Shown here: piece after piece, positions 42,101 through 51,823 of the stretch
Position numbering within the stretch: position 1 is the stretch's first letter
How the letters are laid out: every line of letters begins with the position of its first letter
From: a bacterium
GTDB taxonomy: Bacteria > Sumerlaeota > Sumerlaeia > MVZB01
Assembly (NCBI GenBank): GCA_021372575.1
Contig: JAJFUE010000025.1
Coordinates: forward strand, 1-60,235
Length of the DNA: 60,235 bases
Reading direction: 5' to 3'
Translations under genes and position numbers: made by a program
Notes under the pieces: generated by a model
The model's input: only the letters and a program-made list of their open reading frames with translations
Databases searched by the model: none
What the model was told of the DNA's origin: nothing

Positions 42101-43936
42101 CTTGGCGACGTAATCCGCGCCGCCCTGATCCGCGACGCACCGCACATGGCGCACAACATGCTCGAGGGATTCGTTGGGCATCAGATCGGCCAGTGAAATC
42201 GAGGCGAACTCCTCGCGCGTGTAGCCGAAAATCTGGCAGGTCGCATCGTTGTATTCGACAAAGCCGAGCGTCTCCGCGTCGATCAGCGCCATCCCGTCGC
42301 CCGCCTGATTAACGATCGAGCTGTAAATCTCCTCGCGCTCGCGCAGCGAATCGAGCAGCCGAATCCGTTCGGCGAGCGAGCGCGCCAGCGTGATCCGGTG
42401 ATAGCTGAGCTGCGAAATGATGTCGGCCAGTTCGATCAGGAACTTCATCGCGCTCTCGATCGTTGCGCGTTTCATCCGCGGGACCGCGGCCAGTGCCGCC
42501 ATGTAGGCATCCATATCGAAACCGTACCGGGCGGCCTGCTCGCGGAAGGCTGCCTCGTCCGGCTTCTCGTCATCAAAGAAGAATTGCCCGGTCATTAGGC
42601 TGCCGACATGCCGATCGCCGATCATGATCGGCATCGCCGCGTCCCACATGTTGTTTTTGCAATGATAGAGCCGGTAACTTTTAGGCGGGATCCCGGCGCT
42701 CAAACCGATGTCGCTCTCCATGCAATGCTTGCACGATTCGGGATGGGCCCGATGAAAACGTCCGCAGATTTCCTGCATTCCCGTGCAGAACAGTTCGTGG
42801 CCCGCCATGTCGATGACGCGTATCGGGATTCCCGTCAGATTGAAGAAATGATCGATAAGCGACTTGATCGCCGGAATCTCGATGATGTCCGTCAGGCTCA
42901 ACGCGCCGATGTCGCCTTCAGGCGACAGGATCGCCTCCAGTTTCGTCCGCACCCGCTGTTCGCTCTCGCGCAACGCCTCTTCCGCGCGCTTGCGCTCGGT
43001 GATGTCGTCGAAAACGGCGATGAAGTGGTCTTTCTGCGGGCTGTAAATCGAATTGTAAAGCCACTGGTCGAACCCGGGAATGTATGACTCGAAGATCTCG
43101 GGTTTGCCGGTTTCCGCCACGCGCGCAGCCACATCAAGGAACTTCGGTTCGGCCGACTGCAATTGGGGCAACATCTCGCTCATCCGTTTGCCGGCAATGT
43201 CCTTCAGCCCGCTCATCTCGTAAAACGATTTGTTGGCATCGACGTAAACGAAATCGACCGGGCGGCCGTCGCGGTAGATCAACCGGCAATAAACGCACCC
43301 CTCGTGCATGTTGTCCATAAGCGAGCGATGGAAATGCTGGACCCGCTTGAGCTCGGAAACATCCAGCAGCGTTCCGACCAGCCGCAACGGCCTGCCGTGG
43401 GCGTCATGGATCAGAAACGCGCGCGAAAGGACATGAATATAATGGCCGTCTTTGTGGCGAATCCGGTATTCGACCTCGTAGCGGTCGGCGCGTCCGGCGA
43501 TGACGTCCCGCGCAAGCGTCAGCGGCCGCCCCATGTCGTCCGGATGAACGACCCGTTTCCATGCATCGAGATTGTTCGGCATCTCATCGTCGGCGTAGCC
43601 CATCATTTCCTTGCAACGCGGCGAGTAATAGACTTCATCCGTCTGGATGTTCCAGTCCCACAGGCCGTCGTTGGCGCCCCGCATGGCGAACTGATAGCGC
43701 TCCTCGGCCAGTTCGCGGGCCTTGGACTCCCGGCTGATTTTCCGCAGCATGAAGGCCAGCAGGGCGTAAAACAGGACCGGCGTAAAAAGCACATACACCC
43801 AGTCGTGGACGTAAAGATGCATGAAATGGAGATCGTGGCCGATGCCCAGAACCTCGGTGACAAAAAACCAGACGAGCCCGATTGCGAAAACTGCAAGCGC
43901 GGTCCATCGCGCGATCCGGCTGTAACCTTCGTTCAT
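39185..43936 (-). CDS. Giant PAS/PocR/GAF hybrid sensor histidine kinase
   Basis: 1583 aa. Order: two membrane helices (residues ~11-30, 47-65), PAS with the DGLWDWN motif (~80-200), second PAS (~205-320), PocR ligand domain (~345-530) with Cys-rich [10 protein letters not shown] and [14 protein letters not shown], two PAS (~545-660, ~670-790), GAF (~805-960), two PAS (~975-1215), HisKA with H in [11 protein letters not shown], HATPase with [18 protein letters not shown] and [11 protein letters not shown], and a C-terminal receiver ([28 protein letters not shown]). It detects several inputs, one perhaps a small polar ligand. Output partner not visible. Confidence 0.9.
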   Translation of the reverse strand: MNEGYSRIARWTALAVFAIGLVWFFVTEVLGIGHDLHFMHLYVHDWVYVLFTPVLFYALLAFMLRKISRESKARELAEERYQFAMRGANDGLWDWNIQTDEVYYSPRCKEMMGYADDEMPNNLDAWKRVVHPDDMGRPLTLARDVIAGRADRYEVEYRIRHKDGHYIHVLSRAFLIHDAHGRPLRLVGTLLDVSELKRVQHFHRSLMDNMHEGCVYCRLIYRDGRPVDFVYVDANKSFYEMSGLKDIAGKRMSEMLPQLQSAEPKFLDVAARVAETGKPEIFESYIPGFDQWLYNSIYSPQKDHFIAVFDDITERKRAEEALRESEQRVRTKLEAILSPEGDIGALSLTDIIEIPAIKSLIDHFFNLTGIPIRVIDMAGHELFCTGMQEICGRFHRAHPESCKHCMESDIGLSAGIPPKSYRLYHCKNNMWDAAMPIMIGDRHVGSLMTGQFFFDDEKPDEAAFREQAARYGFDMDAYMAALAAVPRMKRATIESAMKFLIELADIISQLSYHRITLARSLAERIRLLDSLREREEIYSSIVNQAGDGMALIDAETLGFVEYNDATCQIFGYTREEFASISLADLMPNESLEHVVRHVRCVADQGGADYVAKRRHRSGRLIDMNISVRIVRLHGREFLAAIWRDVTERIRAEEALRLSEQRFRDVSEAAGEFIWETDTQGEFTYLSDRVEAVLGYKPEELLGRRSFNFHNDPECVRHEEAPVVWAGMSSGFRNFEHCIAAKSGQLVWLSATAVPMRGPDKKLIGFRGATLDITRQKNHEREIERLNRLYATVSQLNKAVTQVRSRDELFREVCRIAAEHAGFQVVWIGRLDEETSEVRPVARAGRSAAYLDRIKVYSNESPVGGGPVGACIRDERPTILNHFDTDPSSEPWRDAAMAFGLKAAAALPIRLPGNARGAFAVYAEEPDIFRDKEVALLGEIVNDIQFALENIEHEEMRGQAESALRDSESKFRSYIEHSPIVVYVIDSTGHYVDYNQAALNLVGYSPEEAANLNIIDLLSEKDRERGLRDFALLLKLGDYAGEYEIKTRDGRLLNMMLRTVRIAEDRYLGFGTDITARKNSEQAVRDSEAKYRGLFENITDGIVMTLGDGRVIAANPAACAMFGMTEEEICRSGFDGLLAPAGHRPGARGCFGRAAFEQVYVRKDGTRFPAETIAVDLDCGAWSFVMIHDITNRKLAEEERQKLQAQLLQSQKMEAIGQLAGGVAHDFNNLLTVILGYSEMLLSKLPNEDINRGYVADIYESGERAASLTRQLLAFSRKQILAPKILNINEIIANLEKMLRRLIGEDVILTTSLSETVRPVEVDQSQIEQVVINLVVNARDAMAKGGQLIIETGNCAVEESYSRLHPGLRPGDYVQISITDTGCGMDEEVRSKIFEPFFTTKEQGRGTGLGLATVFGIIKQSDGYIDVISQPGVGTCFKIYLPNVAQKHGARRDEDGDSQIPFGTEKILLVEDEEAVRRIARLALETHGYSVMEASDGKAAIELAEDPANPFDLLVTDVVMPGIGGEDLADRLLAMRAGLKVLYISGYTDSAIFRDGFKGSSIAYLQKPFAPVTLARRVRQILDD

Positions 43937-44187
43937 TCAACCACCCCACAAGGCATGAACGCGATTCGGGCGGGCCATGCGGCACTGTCAATGCCTGCGG
44001 GTTATGATATATTCGGGATTGGAAATCAAGCGTTATATTGGATAAAAATGCATTCCCATGTGAAATCGCCTCGTTCACCGTCGTTTCGCCGGCGCACCGC
44101 GGCGTTGATTCGCTATCGGCATCATTCCGGTGAGGCCCCTTTGGCCCTTGATCGGGCCGACCCGCCTGCTAAGATGGCTTTCAACGT

Positions 44188-44272
<85 letters not shown>

Positions 44273-44279
44273 CCGAACG

Positions 44280-44361
44280 AGTGCTTAGTCCTTAGTCCTT
44301 AGTGCTGAGTTCCGGCAGGTTGAACTCAGCACTAAGGACTTGGGACTAAGGACTCAGAACT
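44280..44361. repeat. Inverted TTAGTCC/GGACTAAG stutter repeat
   Basis: Words AGTCCTT(A) and AGTGCTGAG at 44280-44311 are mirrored by CTCAGCACT-AAGGACTT-GGGACTAAGGACTCAG at 44323-44361. It lies between tRNA-Leu and the next gene. A related segment is embedded in a coding region at 52501-52530. Confidence 0.65.
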
Positions 44362-44383
44362 CTTCCCACCGGAGGCCTCCCCA

Positions 44384-44836
44384 ATGTCCCTCACCGAACA
44401 GATCGTCCAGGACCTGAAGCAGGCGATGAGCGCGCGCGACCAGCAGCGCGTCGATACGCTGCGCCTGATCCGAGCCGAAATGCTCAAGGCCGAAAAGGAA
44501 AAGGGCCAGGCGCTGACCGAAGAGCGCGCCATGGAAGTCATGCAGCGCATGCTCAAACAGCGCACCGAATCGATCGAGCAATTCACGGCCGCCGGCCGCG
44601 CCGACCTCGCCGACAAGGAACGCGCCGAGGCCGAGATCATCAAGGCCTACCTGCCCGAGCCGCTCACCGAGGCCGAAATCGACGCGGCCATCGACGCCGT
44701 GCTCGCGCAGGCAGGCCCGGTCGATCCCAGGCAAATGGGCAAGATCATGGGCCAGGTCATGGGAAAGCTCAAGGGAATGGGCAAGCCGGTCGATGGCAAG
44801 GTCGTCGGCGAGCGCGTCAAAGCGAAGCTGGGATAA
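44384..44836 (+). CDS. GatB/YqeY-domain protein
   Basis: 150 aa, the usual size. MSLTEQIVQDLKQAMSARDQQRVDTLRLIRAEML is the family N-terminus; AAGRADLADKERAEAEIIKAYLPEPLTEAEI and VDPRQMGKIMGQVMGKLKG complete the two helical halves. YqeY proteins resemble the tRNA-binding tail of GatB; a role in tRNA or RNA metabolism is often proposed but unproven. GGAGG stands 10 bases before the ATG. A strong hairpin terminator follows at 44968. Confidence 0.9.
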   Translation: MSLTEQIVQDLKQAMSARDQQRVDTLRLIRAEMLKAEKEKGQALTEERAMEVMQRMLKQRTESIEQFTAAGRADLADKERAEAEIIKAYLPEPLTEAEIDAAIDAVLAQAGPVDPRQMGKIMGQVMGKLKGMGKPVDGKVVGERVKAKLG

Positions 44837-44967
44837 GATTTCCTGTAAAATCGAATGCCAATTGCATTCAAGTGCGCATTCATTCCGGCCGAAACGTGTC
44901 AATGAAAGCTGGCCTGCGCTGTCGTGCAGGTCGCCAGACGTTCAGGTTTGAAGAATCTGAAAGTTGA

Positions 44968-45014
44968 TGGCGCAACCGAATCCGCAAGGATCGGTCTGCG
45001 CCATTTGTTTTTTG
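44968..45014 (+). terminator. Strong intrinsic terminator with GCAA tetraloop
   Basis: TGGCGCAACCGAATCC (44968-44983) pairs with GGATCGGTCTGCGCCA (44988-45003) around a GCAA GNRA loop, with one bulge, then TTTGTTTTTTG. It lies 131 bases after the YqeY gene and 84 bases before the DUF342 gene. An attenuator for the latter is also possible. Confidence 0.75.
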
Positions 45015-45098
45015 ACGCAGGTCGCGCGATTTCCCGGCGGGTGGTTTTCAGGTCCAAAGTTGTACCTTGCATTCGCAACCGATAAGGTCAACGGCGCC

Positions 45099-46514
45099 AT
45101 GGACATTGAAAAAATCGACTTCGCGGTGGGTGTGTCGGACGATCGTCTCGAGGTGACGCTCGACTGCACCGTGCCGGACTCGGGCGCGGATGGCCTGATC
45201 GACCAAATTCAAAGCCGGATGAAAGCCTTGAAGATCGCGATCCCGATCGATCGCGATGCGCTCAATCAAAAGATTGCCGGGGCCCGGGCAAACGGGGGGC
45301 GAATCGCCGGCGAGGTCCTCGTCCGCGGCGTGCCGCCGGTCCCGCCGCAGGACTCCGTCCTGGAATGGACCCGTGATTTCTTCGGCTCCGCCTTCGTCGT
45401 CGATCCGGTGACGGGCAATATCGATTACCGCAGGCGGTCGGGGCAACCGGCCGTGGAGTCGGGCGAATTGCTGGCCAGGCTTATCCCGCTGCGCGAGGGC
45501 AAGCCCGGCACCGACGTATTCGGAAAACGGATTCCCGTCGGCCGGCCCTGCCAGCCGCGCGTTCACCTCGGCCTCAACGTTCGGGACGAGAAGAAAGACG
45601 GTATTCACCACTATTACGCGGCGGCGGCCGGGCGCGTGCGCTGGGTTTCGGACGTCCTCGCCGTCGATGACGTTCTGACCATCTCCGGCGATGTCGGCCT
45701 GGAAACCGGCCACGTCAAACACCAGGGCGCATTGATCATCAAGGGCGATGTTCTCGCCGGATCCCGGATTGAGGCCGGCGGCGACATTGAAATTCACGGC
45801 TCGGTCGAGCCTTCGGATATTCAAACCGGCGGCAACCTGCACGTCGATCAGGGCATCACCGGCGCGAAGGGCCGCAAAATCTCCGTCGGCGGCAGCCTGC
45901 AGGCGAAATACCTCATGGAAGTCGATGCGCAAGCCGGAGGCGACATCATCGTCGAAAGCGAAATCATCCATTCCACGCTGAAGGCCCGCGGACGCGTCTG
46001 CATGCCCGGCGGGCGGCTCATCGGCGGCGACGTCGCGGCGGAGAAGGGCATGGATCTGGGCGAGGCCGGCAATGCGCTCTGCGCCCCCACGCGCCTCGCC
46101 ATCGGCGAAGACACGCGCCGCGCGAAAGACGAAACCCCGAAACAGGAAACGCCCGAGGAAGCCCGCCTGAATCAGGTCCGCAAGGAATTTGAGGCTTACA
46201 GCGCGAAACCGACCTTAACCGCGCAGGACCGCGAGAAGATGACCGAACTGCAGTTCGAGGAGTGGGAGCTGGCCAACAAGATCGAGGCCTCCGTCCAGGA
46301 GGAAATCGAAATTGCCAACGCCACCCCGAAAGCCCCGCCGCCCCGAATCGTCGTGAGGACGAAACTTTATCCCGAAGCGAAGATCTGCTGCGCGAACGCC
46401 AAAGTCACGATCAGCGAAGAAATGCCGGGGCCGCTTTTTGCGCTGTTCTTCAACGACCGCTTGCGCCTGCACAAGCTCGAGGAAATCCAGCATCCCACCG
46501 CGGCAGTGGCGTAA
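45099..46514 (+). CDS. DUF342/FapA-family protein
   Basis: 471 aa. MDIEKIDFAVGVSDDRLEVTLDC, then FapA N-region, and a central polymer-forming beta-helix-like segment of repeated hexapeptide turns (TISGDVGLETGHVKHQGALII, IKGDVLAGSRIEAGGDIEIHG, GGSLQAKYLMEVDAQAGGDI, IVESEIIHSTLKARGRVCMP). C-terminal coil and a further strand pair. DUF342 proteins are cytosolic; some (FapA) take part in flagellar placement in Vibrio, but no flagellar gene is near here. The open frame from 44964 passes through the terminator, so ATG 45099 is chosen, although its ribosome site (AAGG) is weak. Confidence 0.8.
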   Translation: MDIEKIDFAVGVSDDRLEVTLDCTVPDSGADGLIDQIQSRMKALKIAIPIDRDALNQKIAGARANGGRIAGEVLVRGVPPVPPQDSVLEWTRDFFGSAFVVDPVTGNIDYRRRSGQPAVESGELLARLIPLREGKPGTDVFGKRIPVGRPCQPRVHLGLNVRDEKKDGIHHYYAAAAGRVRWVSDVLAVDDVLTISGDVGLETGHVKHQGALIIKGDVLAGSRIEAGGDIEIHGSVEPSDIQTGGNLHVDQGITGAKGRKISVGGSLQAKYLMEVDAQAGGDIIVESEIIHSTLKARGRVCMPGGRLIGGDVAAEKGMDLGEAGNALCAPTRLAIGEDTRRAKDETPKQETPEEARLNQVRKEFEAYSAKPTLTAQDREKMTELQFEEWELANKIEASVQEEIEIANATPKAPPPRIVVRTKLYPEAKICCANAKVTISEEMPGPLFALFFNDRLRLHKLEEIQHPTAAVA

Positions 46515-46530
46515 TCCCGTAATCTACCGG

Positions 46531-46560
46531 CCCTATAGGTCTTATAGGTCTATAGGTCCT
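46531..46560. repeat. CTATAGGTC stutter repeat
   Basis: Three tandem TATAGGTC words (CCTATAGGTC, TTATAGGTC, TATAGGTCC) lie between convergent stops of the DUF342 and aminotransferase genes. Confidence 0.6.
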
Positions 46561-46565
46561 GATCC

Positions 46566-47726
46566 TTATTTCAGCGAACTGGCGATGGCATCCACCACCC
46601 GCTTCTGCTGATCGTCGGTCAGCTCGGCGTAGATCGGCAGCGCCAGCGTCTCGCGGCTTGCGCGCTCGGACTGCGGCATGTCGCCCTCGCGATAACCCAA
46701 ATACGCGAAGCACTCCTGCATGTGCAGCGAGAGCGGGTAATAAATCGCGTGCCCGATCTGCTTTTCTTTCAGCGCGGCCATGATCTTGTCGCGCGCCGAG
46801 TCCTGCACGCGGATCACATACTGGTGGAAAATGTGGCGGTCGGTGACGACCGTCGGCGTGATCACCTTGCCGGCCTCGGGGCTGGTCCCGTCCTGCTGCA
46901 ACACGCCCGCCTCGGCGAACAATTCCTGGTAGCGCTGCGCCCTGGCACGGCGTCCGTCGGTCCAGCCCTTCAGATGTGGCAGCTTGACCCGCAGCACCGC
47001 CGCCTGCAGCGCGTCGAGGCGCGAATTGATTCCGACGACCTTGTGGAAGTAACGCTCGGTCGAGCCGTGCAGCCGCAGGCTGCGCAGCTTGTTCGCCAGC
47101 AGCGGATCGGCCGTCGTCATCAGGCCGCCGTCGCCGTGCCCGCCCAAATTTTTCGACGGGAAGAAACTGAAGCACCCGACCAGCCCGATCGCGCCCGCGC
47201 GGCGTTTGCCGTGCGCTGCGCCGATCGCCTGACACGCGTCCTCGATCACGATCAGCCGGTGCCGCTCGGCAATCTTCATGATTTCATCCATGTTGGCGAG
47301 CTGGCCGTAAAGGTGCACCGGCATGATGACGCGCGTGCGGTCGGTGATGAGCGATTCGAGCTTGCTCACGTCCATGTTATACGTGCGCGGCTCGATGTCG
47401 CAGAACACAGGCTTCAAGCCGTTGCGCGTGATCGAGCTGACCGTGGCGAAGAACGTGTAGGGAGTCGTGATGACCTCATCGCCCGGCTCCAGGTCCAGTG
47501 CCATCAGCGCCAGCAGCAGCGCGTCCGAACCCGAGGCGCACCCGATCGCGTGCGGCACGCCGATCCACTGGGCGATTTCCTTTTCGAACGCCTCGACTTC
47601 ATGGCCCATGATGAAAGCCTGCGCTTCGATCACGCGGTCATAAGCGGCCCGAATATCCTCGGCGATGGTTGCATGTTGGGCCTTGAGGTCAAGCAGCGGG
47701 ACAGGTTGTGCATTCGGCGCGTTCAT
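46566..47726 (-). CDS. DegT/DnrJ/EryC1/StrS-family aminotransferase
   Basis: 386 aa PLP enzyme of the sugar 3-keto or 4-keto aminotransferase family. [21 protein letters not shown] start, [13 protein letters not shown] (PLP phosphate), EDACQA (Asp163 near ring N), [15 protein letters not shown] with Lys192 Schiff base, and [15 protein letters not shown]. It probably makes an amino sugar for surface polysaccharide. The frame is open up to 47849; GAGGAG 7 bases before ATG 47726 decides the start. Substrate not deducible. Confidence 0.9.
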   Translation of the reverse strand: MNAPNAQPVPLLDLKAQHATIAEDIRAAYDRVIEAQAFIMGHEVEAFEKEIAQWIGVPHAIGCASGSDALLLALMALDLEPGDEVITTPYTFFATVSSITRNGLKPVFCDIEPRTYNMDVSKLESLITDRTRVIMPVHLYGQLANMDEIMKIAERHRLIVIEDACQAIGAAHGKRRAGAIGLVGCFSFFPSKNLGGHGDGGLMTTADPLLANKLRSLRLHGSTERYFHKVVGINSRLDALQAAVLRVKLPHLKGWTDGRRARAQRYQELFAEAGVLQQDGTSPEAGKVITPTVVTDRHIFHQYVIRVQDSARDKIMAALKEKQIGHAIYYPLSLHMQECFAYLGYREGDMPQSERASRETLALPIYAELTDDQQKRVVDAIASSLK

Positions 47727-47853
47727 TTCGAACTCCTCAAATGATCTCATGCGACGGCGCGCTCCATCATTCTGGTGTCTCAAACCGCAGCTTGCAAACA
47801 TAAAATCCCGAAAGACAAATATGTCATGCCCGCAACGCGCAGAATTCACATTT

Positions 47854-48100
47854 CTTTGTCGCAGAGAAGCAGATCGAGGCGGAGAGGAGAAGATTTTTCG
47901 GTCTTCTTACGCCAAGACGCCAAGATCGCCAAGGTGAAGATGCAAAAAATATTTTCTTCTCTGCGCTCTCGACATATCTCTGCTTCTCTGCGACAAAAAA
48001 CGAAGAACACAGTTTCCTGAATTCTTGGCGTTCTTGGCGTCTTGGCGTAAGAATTCCTCGCTGCCTATCCGCCTCGCTCTGCACCTCTGCGATAAAAAAA
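47854..48100. repeat. Interleaved block of GCAGAG and GCCAAG stutter repeats
   Basis: Within the 470-bp gap between two minus-strand genes: A (GTCGCAGAGAAGCAGA..., 47854-47896), B (CTTACGCCAAGACGCCAAG..., 47906-47934), A inverted (CTGCGCTCTCGACATATCTC..., 47950-47999), B inverted (48020-48051), and another partial A inverted (48057-48100). Pairing A-A' and B-B' would cross each other. A similar block lies at 50600-50912. The remainder of the gap holds no gene. Confidence 0.7.
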
Positions 48101-48124
48101 TCCCCATCGCTCACGCCAATGGGG
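48091..48124 (-). terminator. Intrinsic terminator after sod
   Basis: Minus-strand CCCCAT (48124-48119), 11-base loop, ATGGGG (48107-48102), then ATTTTTTTATC. It lies about 75 bases past the sod stop. Confidence 0.7.
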
Positions 48125-48130
48125 AAACAA

Positions 48131-48190
48131 TTCGGATTTTTTTCGAATTTCGAATTTGTTTCGAATTTCGAATTTCGCATTTCGGATTTT
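48131..48190. repeat. TTTCGAATTTCG stutter repeat
   Basis: Five AATTTCG-like words in tandem between sod and its terminator. They are partly self-complementary (TTCGAA). Confidence 0.6.
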
Positions 48191-48196
48191 CAGTTG

Positions 48197-48841
48197 TTAC
48201 TTGATCGCCACCTTGAACCTTCTCGCCACTTCGTCCCAGTTCACGACGTTCCACCAGGCGGCGATGTATTCGGGCCGGCGGTTCTGGTATTTCAGGTAAT
48301 ACGCGTGCTCCCACACGTCGAGCCCGAGGATCGGGATGCCGTCGTGTTCGACGATGCCCTTCATCAGCGGGCTGTCCTGGTTCGCCGTCGAGGTGACGGC
48401 CAGCTTTCCATCCTTGACGGCCAGCCACGCCCAGCCGCTGCCGAACCGCGTCGCGGCCGCGTTGTCGAACACCTCGCGGAACTTGTCGAACCCGCCGAAG
48501 TCGCGGTTGATCGCGTCGGCCAGGTCGCCGACCGGCTTGCCGCCGCCGCCGGGCTTCATGATCGTCCAGAACAGCGTGTGGTTGGCGTGCCCGCCGCCGT
48601 GGTTGCGGATCGCCGTGCGGATCGCCTCCGGCACCGCGCCCAGGTCCATGATCAAATCCTCGATGCTCTTGCGCGCGAGCTCCGGGTGATCCTTCAGCGC
48701 GTCGTTCGTTTTCGCCACGTACGTTCCGTGGTGTTTGTCGTGGTGAATTTCCATCGTCTTCGCGTCGATGTAAGGCTCGAGCGCGTCAAAACCGTATGCC
48801 AAGGCGGGAAGCTCATATTTGATCTGTGTTGCGGTAGCCAT
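48197..48841 (-). CDS. sod: Superoxide dismutase, Mn/Fe family
   Basis: 214 aa, normal length. Metal ligands H33 (EIHHDKHH), H88 ([11 protein letters not shown]), D175 and H179 ([16 protein letters not shown]). TANQDSPL with Gln near the metal and GGGHANH favour the Mn form. No signal peptide, so cytosolic. It disproportionates superoxide to peroxide and oxygen, implying exposure to oxygen. Terminator downstream at 48091-48124. Confidence 0.94.
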   Translation of the reverse strand: MATATQIKYELPALAYGFDALEPYIDAKTMEIHHDKHHGTYVAKTNDALKDHPELARKSIEDLIMDLGAVPEAIRTAIRNHGGGHANHTLFWTIMKPGGGGKPVGDLADAINRDFGGFDKFREVFDNAAATRFGSGWAWLAVKDGKLAVTSTANQDSPLMKGIVEHDGIPILGLDVWEHAYYLKYQNRRPEYIAAWWNVVNWDEVARRFKVAIK

Positions 48842-48939
48842 GTTTCATCTCCTTGTTGTGTTCACTTCCATTTTAAATCCCCGCGCAAGAACGGTAAAGC
48901 TTTCGCATCCCGACATCGGGCGCCGAAACTCCGTCTTTT

Positions 48940-48993
48940 CAAGTTTCATATTTCATCTTTCATCTTTAATCTTTCATCGCTCATCGCTAATCT
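48940..48993. repeat. TTTCATC stutter repeat
   Basis: Tandem words TTTCATA, TTTCATC, TTTAATC, TTTCATC, GCTCATC, GCTAATC just upstream of metG. Together with the promoter region of sod on the other strand, this is the only content in the 200-bp divergent gap. Confidence 0.6.
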
Positions 48994-49042
48994 AAGCTGT
49001 CTGTAACTTCGGTGAACGCACCGTCCAAGGAAGCTTCTGACT

Positions 49043-50596
49043 ATGAGTCGTCTCGGAAAGTTCTACCTGACAACCGCCATTGCATATCCGAACGCCCAGC
49101 CGCACCTGGGCCACGTCCTGGAGATCATCGGCACCGACGTGCAGGCCCGTTTTCGCCGGCTGATCGGCCATGAAGTCTTCTTCCTGACCGGCACCGACGA
49201 GCACGGCCAGAAAATCCCGCAGACGGCCGCCAAGCAGGGCATCCACCCGCGCGAGCTCGTCGAGCGCCACGCCCCGCAATACCAGGAACTCTACAAAAAG
49301 CTCCTCATCAGCAACGACGACTTCATCCGCACGACGCAGGAGCGCCACCGCCTCGCCGTCCAGAAATTCTGGAGCGCCGCCGCCGCCAACGGCTACATCT
49401 ATACCGGCCACTACGAAGGCTGGTACGACATGCGCGAGGAAAATTACATCACCGAAACCGAGATGAAGGACCGCGGCCTCACGAGCGACGACCCGTTCAT
49501 CCGCTGGATGAAGGAGGAGGCCTTTTTCTTCCGTCTTTCAGCGTTCCAGGAAAAAATCGAGAAGCTGTTCGCGGACCATCTCGACTTCTGCCTGCCCGAA
49601 TTCCGCGCCCGCGAAATGCTCGGCTCGTTCATCCGCCCGGGCCTTCAGGACCTGTGCATCTCGCGCTCTTCGATCGACTGGGGCATCCCGGTCCCGGGCG
49701 TGCCCGGCCACGTGGTCTATGTCTGGTTCGACGCGCTCACGAACTACCTGTCCGGCATCGGCTACGGCTCGGAAGACGGCGAGTGGCAGAATTGGTGGCC
49801 GTGCGACTGCCACGTGATCGGCAAGGACATCCTCAAGTTCCACACGATCATCTGGCCGGCGATGCTGATGGCCGCCGGCGTCGAGCCGCCCAAGCACGTC
49901 TTCGGCCACGGCTTCGTCCTCGTCAACAAGGAGAAGATGAGCAAAAGCAAGGGGAACGTGATCGATCCCTATGATCTGATCAACAGTTACGGCGTCGAGA
50001 CGCTGCGTTATTATTTGATGTGCGAAAGCAATTTCGGAAGCGACAGCGAGTTCGACATCGACCACATCATCAAGCGGCACAACGACCATCTGGCCAACGG
50101 CATCGGCAATCTGCTGTCGCGCTCGCTCACGCTCATCGAGAAGAACCTAGGCGGCGAGATCCGCGGCGCTTCGACCAGCGAAAGTGAATCGGCTGAGATC
50201 CGCAACCTGTTTGAATCGATCTGCAACGATTACGAAAAATCGATGCCGGCGTTCGAATACGCCATGGCCTTGAGCCGCGTCTTCGAAGGCCAGTCCGCCC
50301 TCGACCGCTACATCAACGACAAGAAACCGTGGGCGATCGCCAAGGACCCCGCGCGCAAAGCCGAGCTCGAGGCCGTCCTTTACACGATGGCCGAGGGCCT
50401 GCGCTTGATCGCGTCACTCGTTTATCCGTTCCTGCCGGCGACGTCCGAGGAAATCTGGAAGCGCCTCGGCCTCGAGAAGGCAATTCTCGAAGTCGAGTGG
50501 CCCGACCAGCGCAAATGGGGCCTGCTGCCGGACGGCGCGCGCGTCACCAAAGGCGCCCCGCTCTTCCCCAAACTCGAAAAACCGGCCGAAGAATAA
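49043..50596 (+). CDS. metG: Methionyl-tRNA synthetase
   Basis: 517 aa class I synthetase. HLGH (21-24) and KMSKS (298-302) signatures; FLTGTDEHGQKIPQTA, PVPGVPGHVVYVWFDALTNYLSG and HVFGHGFVLVNKEKMSKSKGN are characteristic. The connective domain has YDMREENYITETE where zinc-binding forms carry Cys, so this is a zinc-free type. It lacks the C-terminal EMAP/Trbp-like domain. It charges tRNA-Met. Its own terminator follows at 50624. Confidence 0.94.
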   Translation: MSRLGKFYLTTAIAYPNAQPHLGHVLEIIGTDVQARFRRLIGHEVFFLTGTDEHGQKIPQTAAKQGIHPRELVERHAPQYQELYKKLLISNDDFIRTTQERHRLAVQKFWSAAAANGYIYTGHYEGWYDMREENYITETEMKDRGLTSDDPFIRWMKEEAFFFRLSAFQEKIEKLFADHLDFCLPEFRAREMLGSFIRPGLQDLCISRSSIDWGIPVPGVPGHVVYVWFDALTNYLSGIGYGSEDGEWQNWWPCDCHVIGKDILKFHTIIWPAMLMAAGVEPPKHVFGHGFVLVNKEKMSKSKGNVIDPYDLINSYGVETLRYYLMCESNFGSDSEFDIDHIIKRHNDHLANGIGNLLSRSLTLIEKNLGGEIRGASTSESESAEIRNLFESICNDYEKSMPAFEYAMALSRVFEGQSALDRYINDKKPWAIAKDPARKAELEAVLYTMAEGLRLIASLVYPFLPATSEEIWKRLGLEKAILEVEWPDQRKWGLLPDGARVTKGAPLFPKLEKPAEE

Positions 50597-50599
50597 GCG

Positions 50600-50912
50600 A
50601 CCGCCAAGACGCCAACAACGCCAAGAGGCTCACACAAAATGTGAGCCTCTTTCTTTTGTCGCAGAGAAGCAGAGATCGGCCGAGAGGCAGAGAAATCTTT
50701 TCTCTGTTTTCTCCGTTTCCTCCTGTTTAAATTCAGATATTCACAGTAGGCAACAGAGTTATGCTCGAATATCACAGAAAACAATCCTCTGTGTCTCTGT
50801 CTCTCTGTTTCTCTGTGAGAAAAAAATTATAGAATTCTTGGCGTATTTGGCGCACCACCGTAAAAAATCTTCTCTGCGCTCTCCGCCGATCTCTGCGCCT
50901 CTGCGACAAAGT
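50600..50912. repeat. Block of mixed stutter repeats
   Basis: The 318-bp gap between metG and the MBL gene. In order: GCCAAG words (50600-50627), GCAGAG words (50660-50698), CTCCGTTTCCTCCTGTTT (50710-50729), unrelated ~45 bases, CTCTGTG words (50783-50822), inverted GCCAAG words (CTTGGCGTATTTGGCG, 50833-50861), inverted GCAGAG words (50864-50912). It closely mirrors the 47854-48100 block and brackets sod-metG with it. Confidence 0.7.
50624..50657 (+). terminator. Intrinsic terminator of metG
   Basis: AGAGGCTCACA (50624-50634), loop CAAAA, TGTGAGCCTCT (50640-50650), then TTCTTTT: 11 bp perfect stem and U-rich tail, 27 bases past the stop. Confidence 0.85.
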
Positions 50913-50914
50913 CT

Positions 50915-51709
50915 TTAATTCTGTATCTCGATCACCTGTCCGTCGTAGAGCAGCCTTGCCCAATCCGGCAGGTCCCTGTTCGTCTTTTCGTGATCGAGCT
51001 CGTCGGCGATGTGCGTGAAGAACGCGCGCCGCACGCCGAGCTTCTGGCTCGCCTCGAGCGACTGCGCGAGGCAGAAATGCGTCTCGTGAGGCCGGTGCCG
51101 CAGCGCGCTGATAATCAGTGTATCGACCCCTTCCAGAAGCTCTTCCGTTTGCTCCGGGATTCCGCTGCAATCGGTCATGTATGCGAACCGCCCGATGCGG
51201 AATCCCAAAATCGGCAACCGCCCGTGCATGACCCTGAGCGGCATGACCTCGATCCCGGCCGCGTCGAACGGCTTGCCCGCCGTGATCTCGTTCAAATCCA
51301 GCTGCGGCACGCCGCCGCCCTTTTGCATCGGATTGAAGCAATGCGGGAACCGCCGCCGGATGTCCTCGATCGAATGCGCGCTCGTAAAAACAGGGATCGG
51401 ACCCTGCTGCATGTAGTTGTATGAGCGGATGTCATCGATGCCGTTCACGTGGTCGGCATGCGTGTGCGTCAGCAGCAGCGCGTCGATGCGCGGCATCGGC
51501 CAGCGCAGCATCTGCTCGCGAAAATCGATCGAGCAGTCGATCAGGATGTGACGGCTATCGACCGCGATGCTGATCGACGACCGCAGCCGCTTGTTGTGCG
51601 GGTCGTTCGACGTGCAGACCGGGCACTTGCACCCGATCACCGGCACCCCCATCGACGTCCCCGACCCCAGCACGCGAATTTTTATGGTGTGATTTTCGTC
51701 CAATTTCAT
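50915..51709 (-). CDS. MBL-fold metallohydrolase, PhnP-like
   Basis: 264 aa. MKLDENHTIKIRVLGSGTSMGVPVIGCKCPVC: the CKCPVC zinc knuckle (C27, C29, C32) and following THTHADHVNGIDDIR (H82, H84, D86, H87) match the PhnP/lipoate-type cyclic phosphodiesterase subgroup. MHGRLPILGFRIGRFAYMTDCSGIPE and ALRHRPHETHFCLAQSLE continue the fold. It probably hydrolyses a small phosphodiester. No phosphonate genes are nearby. The frame extends to 51769 only through a GCGGAGTGCGGA repeat, so ATG 51709 is used. Confidence 0.82.
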   Translation of the reverse strand: MKLDENHTIKIRVLGSGTSMGVPVIGCKCPVCTSNDPHNKRLRSSISIAVDSRHILIDCSIDFREQMLRWPMPRIDALLLTHTHADHVNGIDDIRSYNYMQQGPIPVFTSAHSIEDIRRRFPHCFNPMQKGGGVPQLDLNEITAGKPFDAAGIEVMPLRVMHGRLPILGFRIGRFAYMTDCSGIPEQTEELLEGVDTLIISALRHRPHETHFCLAQSLEASQKLGVRRAFFTHIADELDHEKTNRDLPDWARLLYDGQVIEIQN

Positions 51710-51710
51710 T

Positions 51711-51733
51711 CCGCACTCCGCAGTCCGCACTCC
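51711..51733. repeat. CCGCACTCCGCAGTCCGCACTCC repeat
   Basis: Three tandem CCGCACT-like words directly at the start of the MBL gene; a shorter relative is at 28308-28323. The repeat ends 2 bases before the ATG and may provide the GCGGA in place of a ribosome-binding site. Confidence 0.6.
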
Positions 51734-51823
51734 TCGCTCATTTTCGTCCATGCGCAACGCCGCGATCAAGTTGTAATAATTTTCTTCGGCGCCCCGCGTC
51801 TTTGTGGTTCAATCTCAATCCTG

